Source: Eudromia elegans
Taxonomy: Eukaryota; Chordata; Aves; Tinamiformes; Tinamidae
Reading direction: 5' to 3'
Assembly (NCBI GenBank): GCA_003342815.1
Contig: PTEX01000197.1
Location: 1,201,956 to 1,265,955 of the forward strand
Length of the DNA: 64,000 nucleotides
Positions 10,240 to 23,171 of this stretch are shown here, in pieces. Each line of letters begins with the position of its first letter. Position 1 is the first letter of the stretch. The notes beneath the pieces were generated by a model. It ran no database searches. It was given only the letters and a program-made list of their open reading frames with translations, and had not been told where the DNA came from. A program made the translations under genes and the position numbers.

Positions 10240-10530
10240 ACGTTCCTCACCGGTCCAGTTTTTCCTGCGCTCTCCTACTCCGTGTGTTAAGGTTGGCGGC
10301 AGCGAGTGTCGCCCCGCGGCTGCGTGTAGCCGCTGCCGGGGCCGGGGCACGTGGACGGAGCCCACGGCTGCTCTCCCCATATAGCTCCGCTATGTATAGC
10401 CGCAGTGGCTGGCTCGGCGTGGCGAGGCGTGGAGCTGCAGCGGGGGCGGGTGCCGCGTGGGCTGCACCGCGTGCCCGTGTAGCTGGGTAAGTGTTTGGGT
10501 GGCTGGGCTCGCGCTGCCGCAGCAGCGTGC
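10240..10530. promoter_or_regulatory. Orphan CpG island
   Basis: A compact block with dense CpG, GC boxes (GGGGCGGG) and the imperfect repeat TATAGC(T/C)CCGC / TATAGCCGC sits in otherwise ordinary intergenic DNA about 3.4 kb upstream of the NRN1 promoter. A good donor string (GCTGG|GTAAGTG) lies at its right end on the plus strand, near 10485–10496. It could be the first exon and promoter of an unannotated noncoding transcript running rightwards, or a distal NRN1 element. No conserved coding frame is recognised on either strand. Confidence 0.55.
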
Positions 10531-12529
10531 TCCCCTGCTCATTTAGAGCCAGCTCAGTGCTCTCTAATCCATCTACCACAAGGGGACCCACTGTGTTTAG
10601 GAGACGTGCTTCTGGTTTATCTTCAGGCTCCCTGTCATGGCTGAGCCTCCGAAGAGGCAGCATGCTCTAGGCAGCAGAGCACCGGCAGAGAAACCTGCTT
10701 TTCCTTGCAAAGCTGCCTGCATCCCTGCATTTCTCTTCCCTTACATCCTTTTCTCGTGCAAGCTGTCTCTTCACACGGAGCTCATGCCATCAGCTCCTGA
10801 ATTCAGGGCTGTGGGATAGTAATGCAGATAAAAACCTGAATGTCTGGTACTGTCTATGAGTATTTGATCTATTCTGAGCATTCAGTTAGGTTTGGGGAGG
10901 AGATGTTAAGTGATCACAGTGGTATTTAACATACTCTGCTATGGGTGTGTAAGAACTGCATTGGCTTCTCTTTCAGGCTGCAGTAACATCACCCCTAACA
11001 GGGAAATGACGTTTCTCTTTTGGTTTCCCTCCCCATCGGTTTGAGAGCCAGCTTTACCAAACTGAGATGAAATAGCAGCCCATGACTCTGTCCCATCCTC
11101 TCCCTGCCTCAGCGTTCCCCCAAGAGGGCAGACAGGCTGTTCTGCAAACTTGCGGAGGTTGCTCTCCCCCTCGTGCTGTGGTTCTTATTCCTCGGCCGCT
11201 AGAAAAGTAGTCAGCCAGAAAATACATGCAAATATCAAGACTAGCTGATAAATGAGTAGCTCTCCGTAATATAATCCTCCAAGATTTTATTTGAGTTAGA
11301 AAAGTAACAGGAAATCATGAACAACGTGGCAGGCAAGGTTTCGTGACCAGCCTCTGAAAGCTCTTTTGGGTGACCTTGGTCATTAGATATTCCCTGGAGG
11401 TGTTTGCCTTTAGCTAAACAGGAAGGACTCAGCTCAGCGTTATTCACCTAAAATCAGAGGTTACCCCATTTCTGCCTAGAAATTAGTACTAAAATACTGC
11501 CTGTGGTTCACCATGAAAATCATTGTTATTTGATGTAAGCAAAAAGCCGTTTCTAAAAATATAAACATTTGCAATGGTTCAAAACAGAGTGTATTTGAAT
11601 GTTTGATACAAAATCTTTAGAAATGGTGAGTGCTGGGTAAACCTTCCAGCATAGAATACAGTGATACAATGCAAACGTAAATGATGAATAGAAAGAGGCA
11701 TTATTCAATCTCCACTTCTGGGACTTTCAAAGGAGTTAAAAAAAAAAAAAAAGGAAAAAAAAAAGGAGAGAAAAAAAGAAAGGAATGCCAAACCTACCTA
11801 GGCAGATCCTTTTGAAACTCACACTCAATGTATTTGTCCTCTGTAATTTTCTCTTTTTAAAAAGCAGTCTCAGAAAAAAAAAAAAGTCACTTGACCATGC
11901 CAGCCAATCGAACAAGGAAAGCACTATTACAGAAATAGTAGCATTTACATTCAACTGCATTCTTCAGTGATTTATTTTTAGGAGGGTGCCTGTGTGTGTG
12001 CACTTGAAATTCTGCATCTTGTTAGCATGACCCCTTTATATTAGTCTGTGGCAGCCGTGGTGCCGCGGAGCCCAGGCAGGCTCCGGGGAGGTGTGTGAGC
12101 CTGCAGTGCTCCATCCAGATGGAGTTCACACCCACTACAATTATGTTTGGAACATGTGATTTGCTTAAGGTGCCTGTGGATGTTTCAGTGTAGGATGGCT
12201 TCAGTAAAGCAGCCTCTAAAGGAAGCACTGTCAATACACAGCATCTTAACTGCTGAATTTTTCCTGCAAGGAAAGGGCATCTTCCAGATTAGGCCAGTCT
12301 GTATACTTCTCATTGTAAGCCTGAGAGAAGAAGGTGGACCTAGCTGTGAAGAAGAAGGTGCAAATAGCTGTGAAAAGGCTGATATTGCTGGATATCTTGC
12401 ATCCAAAGATAGCATAAAGAATTGTGAGTTTTGTGGTAAGTTGTATGCAACATGCCAGAGCTGTTGATCTCTCGCTTGCATTCTTAATGGGTTCCTTAGT
12501 TCAGGTATCAAGCTTGAGTGCAGGAAAGT
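10531..12529. other. Intergenic sequence, no gene confirmed
   Basis: Ordinary composition with A-runs at 11738–11783 and 11875–11885. The stretch at about 12180–12530 on the minus strand directly follows the dUTPase-like relic and may contain more of the same decayed element, but I could not identify a protease or polymerase motif with confidence. Confidence 0.45.
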
Positions 12530-12851
12530 AAACCTGACTCCTCTCTCCTGTTGTTACAATAATTTCACTTTCTCTTATTACAAACAGAAGTTCTGAATCC
12601 TGTTTCTGAAGTAGGCTCTGGATCTGAGATGACAGTGCTATTACCAGAGCATATACTGGATTCACAGACTTCACCCTAATTATGTACCCATACCTATTCC
12701 CCAAAGCAGAAGGCATACAAATATTTCCTGCTTCTATGGAAGCCAGCTCCACAACTTCTATTGACCACAGTGAGATGGCATGTCCCTCAATGGGATGGTA
12801 TTCTGTTTCATGTATTTCCTCCATTGATTTATAGAGTATCCATTGCCACAA
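12530..12851 (-). pseudogene. Degraded retroviral dUTPase-like frame (putative old endogenous retrovirus)
   Basis: A minus-strand open frame of about 107 codons from the internal Met. Its order of motifs resembles the dUTPase domain of betaretrovirus-like elements: a GxA..SLWS block near the start (motif 1), a YGYIIR.KS block about 30 residues later (motif 2), and a TGER....P.LKL block near the end (motif 5 and the following strand), with similar spacing. The catalytic motif-3 region is not recognisable. The motif-1 aspartate and the usual RSS serines are changed, so it would not be active. In such viruses the domain precedes the protease. A frame break follows, and no intact gag, pol, env or LTR was identified nearby. 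Chance resemblance remains possible. Confidence 0.38.
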
Positions 12852-15800
12852 TGGCTATTAACCTTCAGTTAAAATAGGACTTCAATAACTGAAAATATCA
12901 CTGAGTTTTCTTTGTAACAATCAATATATTTTCTTCTAGAAGAAACATAAATATATATTTAAAGAACTAGTCATATCAGATTGCCAGCTATTGTGGAAGA
13001 CCTTGCTTGTATTCCTCTATATTCCAAATTTACCTTTATTAGTCTTTAGCCATCAAAACCAAAGTTTCAGGAGAACTACAAGGCTGAGGGTGGGGAGTGG
13101 ATATAACAATGTGTTAATTAATTGTGATGAGTTTGATGAGAACCGAGAACCATAGCAGGAGAGAATTACATGTGCATTGCAAGAACTTCAAATGAGATTT
13201 CACTTACCTAGGAAGGATGTAATCCGTGTGGAAAAAATATACAAGGGTGAACGTTTTCCCTAAGATGCACTGTCAGATGTTCTGATAAAGATGAGAAAGG
13301 AGTTTGCAACCTGAGCAATTCTTAATCAGCTTTGGGGCTCCGTGACAAAGGAAACCAGGGTAGAACTGTAAATGCACCTGATTTGCAGAGATGCTGAACA
13401 AGTACAACTTCATTGCCTCTTCCTCTTCCTCTTCCACTGTTAGAAATATATTTATGTGAGCTGGGACCTGGTTTCACACAGGTGCAAGTTAAGCAGAAGC
13501 AGGTTACAAATTTTCCTTCTTTAGAACCTGTATTTGTGCCAGATATCCTCTATGTGCCATAACTGGCACAAAAAAATTCATTGTCTCATGTCAACTGCAA
13601 TGCAGATGACTGCATCTGGAAAGGTCAAGAGCAGTACTATGACCTCCTCTTCTTAGATGAATGGAACAACTAAGCTCATGGGCAGACTCCTTGAGGACTT
13701 GTTTTGCTCCTCACCATAACCTAATAAAGAAGTTGGAAATAGATATGGATAGATGTGGGCTAAGAGATGTTATGTGCCTCATCTATCCATCTCCATGAAC
13801 TAGCATATATCCAGGATCTAAAACCTCCTTTGTGATCATCAGAGGTCTTTACCCAGCAACGTTTAGGAGTTGCATCTTATTCTCGTACTGCTCCTTGCCT
13901 GTGCCATTCCTGCCTTAGGCTTTTGGAAGAAACCCTTTACTCCTCCCCTCCCTCATAATTAGGGATTGAACCCTGTCAGCAAGGGCTGTCCACGTGAGAA
14001 TCAGGAAGCAGCCCTTAAAGAGAGATTAGAAAGGGGCAGGTTGTTGTAATTTGTCTGTCCTGTCACTAGAGTGAGACATGCTCACGAGCATCCTGGGCTC
14101 TAACTTGGGGAGGAGCTAAGCTGACCGGTAGGGTGCTGGAGCTGGGGGAGCACTATGCATCCTGGTGGTGCCTGACATCCTTAGCAGGCTGAGCCTGTGG
14201 CTCAGAAAGTCTCCAGGCTGCACCATTATATTGCAATTGCATATTTTTTATGTGATTGCCATAGACTAAAAGGGCAGGGGATATGAGGGGAGGTCAAAAA
14301 AATCCATTGCTGTGGACTCCTGGTAGCTGTGACTACTGACCCCTGCTTTCTGGGCATATGGTGTCTGATCTATAGTCTTCTGGAGTCTATCAGCATCTTT
14401 ATACTGACTTCCAAAAGACTTTGAATCAAACTGTAACACTACTGAGCCTGAGAGAGACCAAGCAGCAAAATATGTATTGCAGATATTTCTTTGTGAGACA
14501 GCAAGGAGAGCAAACTTTTTACTGAAGGGTAAAAAGACAGCAGTGGTTCTGACAGGTAAATAAAATGACTCATTCTGGAAACTGCCCTGCACTTTCTCCC
14601 CCATGTTCGTGACTTCGCCACCTGAAGACCCATGATTTACGACAATGTATTTCAGTGGATCCCATGAGGAAGCTTTTCTTTTACCTTTTCTTTGTTTTTC
14701 CCCAGAGCAAAGTGTGCTGCACTGCCAGTGAGTGGCTCGCGTAGGTCCAGATGGAGAAAGCAAGCTGCTAAAAGGTACTGATTGCAGCACTGATCTCTTG
14801 CAGACTCTGCAGTGTGAGGAGGTGGTTCTGAATCACAATGAACTTAATTGAACAAGAAATGGCATTGATTTTTCCTTTTCAGCCCTCCCCATTGCTCACA
14901 GCAACAGTGCACCAATCCCTCTGCCCATGCCAAGTAGCAGAATTGCATAGCACAGTAGAATAGAGATTTTTATTTTTGTCCTATAATTAGCATGTATTTA
15001 TTTTTAAATGGGGTAGAAAACAAAGCTCTCCAGGCTTTGAATTATCATCAGGGAAAAACACTGCTTGTGCAGTATTTTTTTCAGAAGCACAAGGAGGCAG
15101 GTTATGGGAGAAACTGTAGCTTGTTTTATACCCTCCTGGCAAGGAAATAAAGTTGTTCCTGCTTTATCTATTTGCTGAAAGAGTTGAGATGTCACAATTG
15201 CTGAGATACTGAAGGGCTCCTAAAAGGTCATATTATTATTGTCTTTAATTTAGACAGATAAAGGTGCCTAAACTCCTTCCAGCCTTTAAGGAAGCAAAGA
15301 GGAAAAGCATGCCATGTCATGGTCCAATTATTGAATTTTTTTTTCTTTTTTTTTTCTCTGCTATGAGGGCTTGTTAACACACAATTACATGTTTGAACAG
15401 CTTGTGGTTTCCTATACAAGTGTTGAACTTTACCACTGAAAATATTTGGGTATTTACTCTTACTTAGAACCATATGAGGGTATGTATTTTTTTAGTGTCT
15501 CTCACCACCTCATAGAATGACAAGAAATTGATTTATGAAGCTATTGGGAATATTCTCTAGCAAAGTCATGTGAACAGTTGTAGTCAGTACCCAGATTCCA
15601 ACCCTGGTATCATAATTTAATTCCATGCAATATACAGCTTGGTTTGCTCTTAAGAAAAATCCTTAAAGTGAGATTGCATAGTGGGAGGCTGCAGGCTAAC
15701 CAGGCAAGCAGAAGATTAAGGCAGGTTAAGGGAAATTCAGGTGTGTGGCTCTTCCTGGAGCAGAGCACGCAAGAGCACAGTAAAATCAGATTCTGCATAT

Positions 15801-16643
15801 AATAAAAATCTCCCTCTGATAGCAGTTACTGAACGTCAGCTTGAATGGGTCATACACTGTAAGCAGGATGAGAGCATGGATGGAGTTAGCTGGTGTAGCT
15901 CATCTGACTGGTGATAACTTCTTATTACATGCTAACTAGCTGCACATGTGTTTATGAGCTGTTCCTCAGAGCACAGGAATGATGAAGATGTATTCCTAGC
16001 AAGTGAGTGGAGAAATCCCTCATGGTATGGGCAGAGACACTTCCAGCTTAGGTGTACAGGTCCTAGTGGGAAGCAAGTACAGCCACAGCATCTGTGTATT
16101 GCTGCTGATCCCCAGCTATGGAAACAGCATTTTGAGTCCTTGGTTATCTGAGTTCATTTTGAGTGGCTTTAGTGCTGGAGTTGGCCTTGCAAACTGGCCC
16201 ATTGCAGGATTAACACTATACCTTTCTCCCACCTGCCTGCTGTCACTTGATATTTTCATTGTGTTCTGAGCAGCAATTAAATGGATAGCGAATGCTTATC
16301 AAGTTTCTTGGAAGTCCTGTCATCAATTTCAAAAAGAGCAGGGTCAGACTCTTTGAGAATCAATATAATTCGTGAAAGTGTTGAATGCCATACAAAAACT
16401 GGAGCAGTGTATTGTGTTGTGATACAATGCATGCATGTAACAAAGTTACTAGCATTCATGTAGCCTGTGTAATGGAGAAAATGCATCTAAGAGTGGCTAT
16501 TGTCAAAAAATGGGGGCTGAGTGGATGGTGTAAGATGAGAAACTCAAGCATATGGCAATGCTTTGGGTCAAAGTGTGCATGACCTGCCTAGGAGAACTTT
16601 CAACAAACCTTGCCCACTAACTGTCCACACTTCACAAACTTAC
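12852..16643. other. Intergenic sequence, no gene confirmed
   Basis: Ordinary AT-leaning sequence. The longest open frame, 174 codons at 14266–14790 on the minus strand, shows no family motif. One frame of that length is expected by chance in a window this size. I saw no zinc-knuckle pattern that would support gag upstream of the dUTPase-like relic. Confidence 0.5.
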
Positions 16644-16869
16644 CTCTGCATTCACATGGGAAGCCTGTGGATTTCACCTCCTCCCAGTCTGCGCCATCAT
16701 AATAAAAAACTCTTTTTGGCATTGGAAGGTACCATGGCATATTTCTGCTGATCTGATAAAGGGAAGGCTCTTCCTGATTTAATGGACTGGAGATGTCTGC
16801 TAGAACCAGAAGCACCAGAACAATGCTCACAAAATACTGAGAAGAACTGGGTGGGACTGGGCTTCTCAT
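16644..16869 (-). CDS. Candidate first coding exon of an unrecognised secreted protein
   Basis: The minus strand reads from ATG at 16869 through 75 codons to a perfect donor (GCAGAG|GTAAGT) in phase 1. The N-terminus looks like a classical signal peptide: Arg at position 3, then a hydrophobic core YFVSIVLVLLVLA and small residues near 24–28. The following 45 residues are hydrophilic, with a PMPKR dibasic site near residue 52, an aromatic-acidic patch (VFYYDGADWEE) and a CEC pair just before the donor. Phase-1 introns after signal-peptide exons are common in secreted proteins. I could not find the next exon, and the Kozak context is weak. It is either a real small secreted or peptide-precursor gene, a dead remnant of one, or a chance frame. 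Confidence 0.35.
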
Positions 16870-19800
16870 TGCAAAACCGAGAGCAAATTACAGTTCATCT
16901 TGTCACAGTTTATAGCTGTGGCTGCAGCTTAATATGTCTTTTGCTGTGAAGACTCTACGGTGAGCAGGTGAACATTTTCAGGCCTTCTAGTTCTTGTCTA
17001 CAGCTAATGTATTTCACTCCTGAGGAAGAAGCTGCCATGAAACTGCTCTGAACACCTGGTGAATTTTCTGCATTAGTCAACAGCGAATGTGTTAGAGGAT
17101 AGTCTCACTGTATATCTCAGAAGTGAGACAGTTATTCACCCATTACAGCACTAACAGTTTGGGATTCTACTGTTTGTCAAAAGATGATCTCAAAACTGAA
17201 AAAAAAATCAGGAGAAACAATACAGATTCTAGCAGTCTGACAGTCTATAAATACAATGCACTGAAACTGTGAGCTTAAAAGCAAAAATATTTCATATATT
17301 ATGGAACCTCTAGTGATTCCACCATTAAGATTATGTCTATCTTTTCATGTTAGAGCTCATTTTTCTAACTTCTTACAAAAAATATTGCTTTCTACTTGCA
17401 ATTTTTCAGTTATTTTCTCTAACCATAGGAAGATTTTTGTGTGTATAAACTTTGAGGTTAAACCGACAAGTAATCTTAGAAATATGAGCCTGAGAATTGA
17501 GACTAGGGTTTCCTATTGTTTCACAGTTTTGTTTTTTTTTTCCTTTAAGGTATGTTACTAGTCAAAAACATGGAAATCTGTAAAGTGATTATTTATTAGT
17601 TTCCTTCCCTGAGAAATTATTCTCTCATAAATGTTTTAACAAGAATGTTTAATTTTAAGAATTCTGCAATGTAATAATTTTGACTTTAAACATTCCTGTT
17701 TTTTAATGTACTGCATGTCACCAACAATCTATGCTCTGATTCAAAAGCAAAGTCTACCTGAGATAAGATACTGGGTCTTTACAAGGGAGGCTGACTGGGA
17801 AACCCTATTCTGTCCACACTGAAATACTGTGAATGAGAGGAAAACCCTAGTCAAATTAGGAAGGGGGGAGAAGGCAGCTTAAACAGCCAGAAGAACTGTA
17901 TTTGTTTCATTCCCTTATTTCTTTCTGTATTTTCTTTCTTTCTGTGACTTAAGAAGGTAGTTAGATGTGCTTGTATGGCCCCTCTCACCAACCGAGGCAG
18001 TAAGGGTGGCCAGTGGATGACTTGGAGCTATAGTGGTTTGTGAGTAGTCTAGAGGGTCTCCCATGCCAGAAAAATATCAGATGAGAGGCACAGAGGAGAG
18101 GCTGATGTAACACTAACATCTACTGGTGAGGATTATCTCCTCTCCGTGGACAACTAAGAAAATTCTCCCTACCTGAAAACTGCTAAGGAATGTGAAGTGC
18201 GTGTTGGTGCTTCTGGGAAACAGAAGATTTTTGTACATGGCCTGGAAGAGAAGTTGACTTTGGTCTTTTATTACTTGTATTGTTTATGCTTACTATGTAG
18301 TTGAATTATATAGTGCCACAGTGTGCAATCTGTGTTGTAGGTGGTAGTCCAGGTTTCTGGCCATCTCATTTTCAGCCCTCTCTCTAAAAGAGTGAAATAC
18401 TGTTCACACAAACCAAGCATGAATTTCACGCCAAGAATCTTTAATATTACCTCAAATACATTTTTTTTATCAGTAGGGCTAAAAAAAAGCTGTCTATAAA
18501 TGAATGATTTATTTATTTATTTATTCATTAAACACTTGAAGGTTGTCAAGGGACCACCTTGAACTCCATCCATGGTTTTATGCTTCTTATTGCAGCAGTT
18601 GCTTACTATCAGTTTGCTTGTATCTTTTCAGATGAACCAGACTGACTGAGGCAGCACAGAGCATCTACTGTCCACTGGAGAGTCATGTGGGACCTGTGTC
18701 CATCCTGAATTCTAAGGACTGTATGGTGATTCTTACTGTTGGATTCAACAAATCCCCCAAAGGCCTTTCAAGAGGATCTATTTTCTCTCTATAGGTCTCT
18801 AAGTGTTTTGCAAAAAGGTCAGTAACACGAGCAGTAGAACACTCACTTCTTTGTAGGAAAGGTCAAACAATTAGTGTAATGAGCACTGAGAAGTATGGAG
18901 GGGTGAAGATACCATAGACACATAGACTTAGAGAGCAAAACAACAAACCATAGAAACAGTTTCACAAATAAGAAAATTCTGTGGTTATGAAGGCACTTAC
19001 TGCAAATTTCAAAAACAAAACAAAACAAAAAAAACCCAAAAAACCCAAAAACTCCAACAAAAAGCTCTCTTTTTGTATCCTATTCCAGATCCTTGAATGC
19101 AGATGACTCTGTGGAATTGCTAGGCACAGAACTATTAGTATTATTAGCCTGAAATTGCTTCGTGAGAAAGTGACTGAGCATGGAAAGCTGGAGAGAAGAA
19201 TTCTGCTGAGGAGTTGCAGAGTGGATGGGGGATGTAACACCACTCATTATTCTTTGAGTGTAAGGGAAAGTAGGCAGAAGTAAAGGATTTAATTTGAAAT
19301 GCATTCTAGATATGTCAGACAGTAAGTGTTATTTGTACCAGATAAATTGTTAACATGCTGATTCTCCTGAAAGGCAAGAACATTATGTAAAATCATAGCA
19401 CAGAGTGGGGTGAATTTTTTTAAAGGGAGATCTAAATTAGTGAGCTCTAAATTAGTCAGATAAGCCTAGGAGATAACTAGTCTCTACTTTTGGAACTGGG
19501 AGATGTATCAATTTACAACCCAGCAGACAACACACACACTCATACACACCACCTCAAAGGAGTTGTGATTAAGGATTTGGATAGTGGCTCATTCCTGCCT
19601 CAGAGCTGAGCCCATCAAGAGCTCTGAGAGTTAGAAGGGAAATACTCCTTCTTGATCCTAGGTTTCCAAGAAGCTGATTTAATCCCTTGAGCAGAGCATA
19701 TCTCTAACTTTGTCTCTAATTTCTTCAGGATATTCTGTCTGGCCTTGGGGGATAGAAAAGTAATATTTGCTGGGGAAGATCATAGAAGAACTACTCCAGG

Positions 19801-22020
19801 CTAAATTTTGCCTTTTGATGCATATGTGTTGATGATAAAGGAGTGTCTTGGGCTCAAGAAGGAATAAGATATACATCTCATGTAAAAACTTGGGTTTACT
19901 GCCAGAAGATTAAACAATCAACTTTGATTCAGCATTTTTATGGTAAGTGATTGCTAGCTCGCTACTGTAGTAACAACCACTACTTTTTTTTTCAACTTCA
20001 TATTAAAGACAAAAAACAAGGGCAAGCACTTGAAACAAAAAGCAACAGGTAGGATATTTTTGTATCATCGTCCATTCTCCTTAGTGAATAGAAGAACAAA
20101 AATTAATTTAAATTTCATTAAGCTGCTGGTTTTAAGGGTGGTCTTGTGCTGTTCTGCTTTGGATGAGGTCACTGGAGTTTGAATCACAGCTGCAGATTAG
20201 ATTGCTTCACCTCTCAGTGACAGGACTGGTTGATGTTATTTCCAGCAATGGTTCCAGTAGGCATCATTGGAGTGGTCTGCAATCACACTTTGACTAAGAC
20301 CTAAACCGTCTTTTCCCTCAAAGACCACAAAATACCCTCCTAATCATAACATCTTTTGATCACTGTTCTGCTAAATTTGAACATGAAACAGGAAGACCTA
20401 GGAGAGCTACAAGTGCCTTTACACAGGTCAGGGCATTTCTGAAGGAAATTACAATTCTTTGAAATGGTTTTATAACAGATAAAAGTTTTGATGGAAACAT
20501 AGTCTTAAGTAGCTGTCAGAGGTCTGTTTCCATGAAGATGTCTATTTGAGAATTAGTCTCCTTGTTCATCTTAGAGAAAATAATTTCTCAAGGTTTCAAA
20601 CTTTGGCTTTCCAAAGGGTCTTCAGAAGGTGAGGAGATATTGCTGCTTATACCAAGCTCTGGGAGAGCAATTGGTATTTCTCTGCACACTAGTGTCTTTA
20701 TATCTCCATTTGGGACTCATCAGACCCAACTACTTGGCAGTACTTTGCTCTCCTCCTCATGTAAGCAGTAAGACGTCCATTTTCACTCTTCTCCAGTCCA
20801 AATGTCCTTGTAACCTAATAAAAAAGGCTAGTTTGGGGATTGAAAATCATAAAAAGTGTCATTTTTCCCCCTCTTCTGACATTCCTGACTTTGGTCTTCA
20901 TTCAAACTGCCAGAAAGCAGCATCTTCTTCCCTTGCTCCCTTGTCATTTCCTTTGTGTGCTTTAGGAGGCCCCTCTTCCTCATTATCAGACAACTTCCTT
21001 TCCTCCTTTTCCGCCTCCATATTTACTTCCTAAAATATGAGAGAAAAGGATATCATGGAGCTTTCCTTTAGGTCACCAAGAGCAAGCTGTAAATTTTGGG
21101 TGTATCCCAAGTAATCCCTAATGTCTCCACTTTCTTAACCCTTCTAGTTCTTCATTACACCCCTGTAGCACACGGTTACCTTGGGATAGCTTGTCCTTTC
21201 CCTGAGACGGCTTCTTCAGACCCTAATAACCAAACTCAAACTGGCTCGGAGCCTAAAACAAGTATTTCTGCAGCATGCACCATTGTAACTTAACACAAAT
21301 AAACTGCCTGTGAAAAGCATAACCTCAAAGAGGCTGATGTTTCTAACTAAATTCCTCTGCAGTTCATGAGAACAACTAGTGTCAACTGGGCAGATCCTGC
21401 TAGCCTAGCTCCCTCCCTGCCCCTTCTATTCTTCAAGTAGACCCACTGCAATTAGTGGTTATGTTTGAGGAATAAGCAACTATGAGTGGAGGTGGTGGGA
21501 TTTGACCTGCGACTTCTGTTGATAACTATTGGTCTCCACAATTGCTGATCCCTAAGTATACAATCGTGTGATGCAACTGTAATTTAACCCTGGTAAGTAT
21601 CGAATGCAAATATACCTCCTATCAATTAAGCAGGAAGAAATATTCATTTGGCTACAAATATCCTGACTGTTAAAGAATGCAATTTAATTATTGGATCTTG
21701 TTGAAATTCAGCTTCATTGAGAAATGAGGTCTAGTTCTCTTCCCATAGGGGTAACTGCATTTCTGTTCCCTCAAGTAGTGCGATAATTTCTTTCTGTGGT
21801 CCTCATGGTTGGGTAAAAATCAATATTCTTTATCTTATTTCTATCTACTTAAAATCTTGTTGTTTGTTAACTGCAGCCATCCTTTTGAGACAACATGGCT
21901 ATAAGTGCCGACTCTTCTGAGGTGAACTTTACCTCATAAGCATTGTGTTGTTATTTAATGTGGTCAAAAGCTATTATGATGGACCTATACAATTAAGGTA
22001 ACAAATTTAGATACCTTCAT
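16870..22020. other. Intergenic sequence, no gene confirmed
   Basis: AT-leaning sequence with small low-complexity spots, such as (TTTA)n at about 18508–18526 and an A/C-rich run at 19012–19050. An octamer-like ATGCAAAT lies at about 21604–21611 in a non-repetitive, TAAT-rich stretch (21600–21720). No coding exon recognised. Confidence 0.55.
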
Positions 22021-22070
22021 ATATGTGTGTGTGTATATATATATACACACACATATATATAGAGAGAGAG
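22021..22070. repeat. (TG)n(TA)n(CA)n(TA)n(GA)n compound repeat with a 28-base palindrome
   Basis: A TG run, an AT run and a CA run follow one another, so 22026–22053 is a perfect inverted repeat centred on the AT run. Further TA and GA dinucleotides follow. Such sequences can extrude as a cruciform. Confidence 0.95.
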
Positions 22071-23171
22071 AAAATGGCTGTGTTTAATAAAACAGTACTT
22101 TCACCTTAATCTTTCATGTTCTTTCCTGAATGTAGGTTTTTTCCCCCTCATTTAAAGCAGTTCAACTGAATATAGAAATTCTCCAGGAGAGATAATTAAA
22201 GGCTTGGTCTGTTCGTTTGCCCTGCTTTCATAATCTGCTAAATATGCTTATATTGTTGCTTTCCAGCTAAATGCTGGGGAAGGGCTATAGTAGAAGGTCT
22301 ATATAAGATTGTGTTCCTTTCAGAATGGAACACATCAAAATGTCTTACGTGCAAATATTTGGCATTTTGACAATATGACAAAATATTGGATATAGAAATA
22401 TTTAGTAAGAAAAAATGGTTCACTCATATTTTGTTAGTCACCCCACCCACTGACCCAACCAGCTTAAACCCTGAGGTTTTGAAATCAGACTTCTGATATC
22501 AATCTGTGTTTGCACAGTTGATGTATTTTTCAGCTGTTCAGTAACAAAACACTGTCAGGTCCTCGCACGCTGTAGACTGGCATGTCATTATTGATGGTAG
22601 TTGTCCTCTGCTGACTTCACACTAAATGAATAGCTGGACGGTTGTACACTGAGACTTCATTCAATTCCCGTTAAAATCAAAGGAAACACTTGCCAGGTTC
22701 CTAGAGAGTTAGATCACTCTAGGAAACAACAGGCAGAACTGTATTTTGTGTGTGTATTTTTTTTTAAATATCCTACACAAGGAAGATGTTTATTCAACTC
22801 TTCTCAGTTAAAATCCAACAGGTAGATCCAGTTACTTCAAATGACCTTCATTTACCCATCTTGAGGGTCTCAGAACCAACACAAAGAACTCTATAAAATA
22901 TTTAAATGTCAAGTCTGAGGCCACTAACACTGAGCAGCACTATTCAGTTCCAAATGCCAGCCAGCTGACCAGAGGTGAAAACTTAATAACGCTCCTGATC
23001 TCAGATAGGATAAAGATGTCCTAAAGTTTAAAATTTGTCCTTTCATCTTCTCAGCAACCCACAATTGATGAAAGTAACGTGCTACACGATTCAACTTCAG
23101 TGAGCAGAGGGAAAAGAAGTGTGACAATGAGTCATCTGGTACAAAGCACCAGAATTCAATAAATAGAGCAT
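22071..23171. other. Intergenic sequence, nothing recognised
   Basis: AT-leaning and non-repetitive to the eye, with no coding exon or mobile element recognised. Confidence 0.5.

Noticed and set aside
10247..10663. 138-codon minus-strand frame across the orphan CpG island
   Set aside because: Ala/Arg/Pro-rich frame held open by CpG composition, with no recognisable domain.
14266..14790. 174-codon minus-strand frame
   Set aside because: About one frame of this length is expected by chance in 64 kb, and I see no signal peptide, zinc knuckle or other motif.
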